DNA of 6,126 nucleotides from SVTX01 sp045132775. Its GTDB lineage: Bacteria; Bacillota; Clostridia; Oscillospirales; CAG-272. The DNA lies in assembly GCA_045132775.1 (NCBI GenBank), contig JBGUSX010000097.1, forward strand, positions 1 to 6,126. Direction: 5' to 3'. Below the pieces are notes generated by a model, which was given only the letters and a program-made list of their open reading frames with translations, did no database searches and had not been told where the DNA came from. This document shows, one piece after another, positions 6,111-6,126 of the stretch. Position 1 is the first letter of the stretch. Every line of letters starts with the position of its first letter. The position numbers and the translations under genes were made by a program.

Positions 6111-6126
6111 ATGATCAATCTTCCCC
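6111..6126 (+). CDS. Start of a further operon gene, cut off by the window edge
   Basis: An ATG at 6111, preceded by GAGG (6098-6101) nine bases upstream and only 14 bases after the uxuA stop, begins MINLP and runs off the right edge. Five residues are too few to identify it. Given the pathway, fructuronate reductase (UxuB; a short-chain dehydrogenase version occurs in Firmicutes) is a natural guess, and KDG kinase or glucuronate isomerase are also possible. Confidence 0.6.

Overview
The window looks like part of a sugar-acid utilisation locus from an anaerobic, gut-type Firmicute (class Clostridia). The evidence is indirect: strong AGGAGG-like ribosome binding sites, AT-rich intergenic DNA with sigma-A-type promoters, short gene spacing, and proteins that read like clostridial members of their families. 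Nothing in the window identifies genus or species.

Layout. Positions 1-1092 (minus strand) encode an AraC-family regulator whose C-terminal end runs off the left edge. A 154-base AT-rich region (1093-1246) separates it from a plus-strand operon and carries promoter-like elements for both directions. The operon reads: a GPH-family (MelB/UidB-like) cation-coupled sugar transporter (1247-2653); a strong hairpin in the 61-base gap (2666-2692); a cytoplasmic glycoside hydrolase family 2 enzyme with an unusual lysine-rich C-terminal extension (2715-5006); D-mannonate dehydratase UxuA (5008-6096), one base after the hydrolase stop; and the first five codons of a further gene at the right edge (6111 onward).

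How the genes fit together. UxuA converts D-mannonate to 2-keto-3-deoxy-D-gluconate, a step in D-glucuronate breakdown. A UidB-like transporter, a GH2 hydrolase without a signal peptide and UxuA in one operon suggest that a small glucuronide (a plant, mucin-derived or host-conjugated one) is imported intact, cleaved inside the cell, and that the released glucuronate enters the Ashwell pathway. The hydrolase has both catalytic glutamates and an Asn-His-Lys at the place of the Asn-x-Lys carboxylate-binding motif of beta-glucuronidases. Its overall sequence, however, also resembles clostridial GH2 enzymes usually labelled beta-galactosidase, so its substrate stays open. Glucuronate isomerase (UxaC), fructuronate reductase (UxuB), KDG kinase and KDPG aldolase are not visible and would be expected elsewhere, perhaps just downstream.

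This is a recognisable catabolic operon, and I see no evidence for a wholly new kind of system. The points most worth a second look are the hydrolase's specificity and C-terminal extension, the hairpin inside the operon, the divergent control region, and a leucine-codon shift within uxuA. There is no sign of tRNA, rRNA, CRISPR, insertion sequence or phage material.
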